Assembly: GCA_938015405.1 (NCBI GenBank)
Contig: CALLPZ010000014.1
Location: 1 to 7,274 of the forward strand
DNA: 7,274 bases
DNA from: an uncultured Pseudanabaenaceae cyanobacterium
GTDB taxonomy: Bacteria > Cyanobacteriota > Cyanobacteriia > PCC-9006 > JAAUQQ01
Direction of reading: 5' to 3'
Shown: in pieces, positions 6,321 through 7,274 of the stretch
Position numbering within the stretch: the stretch's first letter is position 1
Layout: the number at the start of each line of letters is the position of its first letter
Translations under genes and position numbers: made by a program
The notes under the pieces: generated by a model
Database searches by the model: none
Seen by the model: the letters and a program-made list of their open reading frames with translations, nothing else
What the model was told of the DNA's origin: nothing

Positions 6321-6359
6321 CGCAAAGGCCCAGGTCGAAGTTCGACCTGGGCTTTTGCG
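6321..6359. terminator. Strong Rho-independent terminator, symmetric (possibly bidirectional)
   Basis: GCCCAGGTCG (6328-6337) pairs with CGACCTGGGC (6343-6352) around AAGTT, followed by TTTT at 6353-6356. The stem extends outward through CGCAAAG/TTTTGCG to 17 pairs with one G-T, so an A-run flanks the left side too. It ends the DUF2839 transcript and insulates azoR from it. On the minus strand the A-run gives UUU after the stem, so it could also work there, although no minus-strand gene reads into it. Confidence 0.82.
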
Positions 6360-6470
6360 ATCGAGATTGCAGGGCCGGGCAACCAAACATCAACGGCTTC
6401 GCAGACAAGACTTGAACTCCAAGCCCAGTGGTTTGTTCCGCTGTTTTGTCACAGTCAGGGCGCTCAGATC

Positions 6471-6498
6471 GTCTTAAGGGTAGTTCACTCCCTAAGAC
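6471..6498. promoter_or_regulatory. Imperfect inverted repeat directly upstream of the azoreductase start
   Basis: GTCTTAAGGG (6471-6480) mirrors CCCTAAGAC (6490-6498), with one extra base in the left arm and a 9-base loop. It ends three bases before the ATG at 6502. It could be an operator for a redox- or quinone-responsive repressor. Alternatively, in the mRNA, it could be a hairpin covering the ribosome binding region, where GGG at 6478-6480 is the only purine-rich run. No clear promoter hexamers are visible upstream. Confidence 0.4.
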
Positions 6499-6501
6499 CC
6501 C

Positions 6502-7125
6502 ATGAAACTGCTCAACGTTCAATCCAGCGTGCGCCATGATGGCTCAGTCTCCCGTCGCCTAAGCCAGGCTTTTATCAACAGTTGGCAAACCCACCAAGCC
6601 GAGGCAAAGGTCATCAGCCGCGATGTGGGCCAAAACCCACCCAGCCATCCCACAGCCCTGTGGACCCAGGCCAACTACATGCCACCGAAAGATAGAACGC
6701 CAGCGATGGAAGTGGCCCTCCAACAATCCGAAACACTGATTGAAGAATTACTCAGTGCCGATCGCCTCGTCCTGGGCGTTCCCATGTACAACTTCTCAGT
6801 CCCTGGAACCCTCAAGGTCTATATCGATAACGTGGTGCGCATTAACCGCACCTTTGCCTTCAATCCTGAAACCCAACAGTTCCAAGGTTTAGTCACGGGC
6901 AAGAAGGCAGTGATAATCACGCCTAGCGCTGGCAACTTTGTGGTGGGGACTCCCTTGGGTGACCTGAATTTTTGCGATCCCTATTTGCGATCGCTGCTCA
7001 ATTTCATCGGTATCACTGACATCACGGTTATTCCAGTGCCTGACCAATTGATGGATGATGCCATCCGCCAGGAGAACTTTGAATCAGCCCAACAACAACT
7101 GATGGCTTTAGCAACCCAGTGGTAG
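6502..7125 (+). CDS. azoR: FMN-dependent NADH-azoreductase / quinone reductase
   Basis: This 207-residue flavodoxin-fold enzyme is close to the family's usual 200 or so residues. Characteristic segments are the N-terminal strand and phosphate-binding turn KLLNVQSSVRHDGSVSRRLS (residues 2-21), the FMN-binding VLGVPMYNFSVPGTLKVYID (90-109), and GLVTGKKAVIITPSAG (129-144), where E. coli AzoR has GLVTGKKAIVITSRGG. FIGITDI (168-174) is also family-typical. These enzymes reduce quinones and azo compounds by two-electron transfer from NADH, acting as cytosolic homodimers; the natural role is probably protection from electrophilic quinones. The substitution of SRGG by PSAG may affect flavin contacts. 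The stop is 3 bases before the ECF sigma factor start, so the two are probably one operon. Confidence 0.93.
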   Translation: MKLLNVQSSVRHDGSVSRRLSQAFINSWQTHQAEAKVISRDVGQNPPSHPTALWTQANYMPPKDRTPAMEVALQQSETLIEELLSADRLVLGVPMYNFSVPGTLKVYIDNVVRINRTFAFNPETQQFQGLVTGKKAVIITPSAGNFVVGTPLGDLNFCDPYLRSLLNFIGITDITVIPVPDQLMDDAIRQENFESAQQQLMALATQW

Positions 7126-7128
7126 ACC

Positions 7129-7274
7129 ATGGACAGCCTAGAAATCTTTAACCAATATCGGCCCCTGCTGTTCGCCATTGCCTATCGCATGCTGGGCAGC
7201 GTGAGCGATGCGGAGGATATTTTGCAGGAGGTCTGGATTCGCTGGCAGTCCAACCCGGTCGAGGTGCGATCGCC
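7129..7274 (+). CDS. ECF-type RNA polymerase sigma factor, ECF41/SigJ-like, N-terminal part (cut by window edge)
   Basis: The 48 visible codons read MDSLEIFNQYRPLLFAIAYR followed by MLGSVSDAEDILQEVWIRWQ. This is sigma region 2.1-2.2, with the RPLLFAIAYRMLGSVSDAEDILQEVW segment typical of the ECF41 (SigJ-like) group. Such sigma factors direct RNA polymerase to dedicated promoters, and members of this group usually carry a C-terminal SnoaL-like extension that controls activity instead of a separate anti-sigma factor. That part lies beyond the window. ECF41 genes are typically paired with an oxidoreductase, epimerase or carboxymuconolactone-decarboxylase gene, and here the azoreductase ends 3 bases upstream. 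ATG 7129 is the natural start; there is little room for a ribosome binding site, so translational coupling is likely. Confidence 0.88.
   Translation, partial: MDSLEIFNQYRPLLFAIAYRMLGSVSDAEDILQEVWIRWQSNPVEVRS

Overview
The window looks like cyanobacterial chromosome. The octamer GCGATCGC (HIP1) occurs nine times in 7.3 kb. Several genes belong to families that are wholly or mainly cyanobacterial: a PatA/PixG-type PATAN response regulator, a DUF2839 small membrane protein, and a membrane-anchored NYN protein. I cannot name the species. The gene content is mostly housekeeping or regulatory and the genes lie fairly loosely, with two long non-coding stretches.

Layout from left to right. Bases 1-197 (minus) hold the N-terminal 65 codons of dxr (MEP isoprenoid pathway), cut by the window edge. 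Bases 425-1819 (minus) encode a 464-residue protein with an N-terminal membrane anchor, a PIN-like NYN ribonuclease domain and probable OST-HTH/winged-helix RNA-binding modules. A 573-bp non-coding stretch separates it from a divergent PATAN + receiver response regulator (2393-3610, plus). A convergent YbjQ/UPF0145 gene (3652-3978, minus) follows. Bases 3979-4816 have no convincing gene, but they hold a probable 117-bp MITE with IS5-like ends and a run of inverted repeats, including a perfect 14-bp-arm hairpin. Next on the plus strand come an exported TPR-repeat protein (4817-5956), a DUF2839 membrane protein (6041-6271) with a strong terminator (6321-6359), an FMN-dependent NADH-azoreductase (6502-7125), and, 3 bases later, the start of an ECF41/SigJ-like sigma factor cut by the right edge (7129-7274).

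How the genes relate. The only clear operon is azoreductase plus ECF sigma factor, whose 3-base gap implies coupled expression. An imperfect inverted repeat sits directly upstream of the azoreductase start. The other genes look independent, because their orientations alternate or terminators separate them.

I saw no CRISPR array, tRNA, rRNA, prophage or recognisable defence cassette. The items most worth a second look are the membrane-anchored NYN/LOTUS-like protein, the structured DNA upstream of the TPR gene, the putative MITE, and the azoreductase-sigma factor pair with its inverted repeat.
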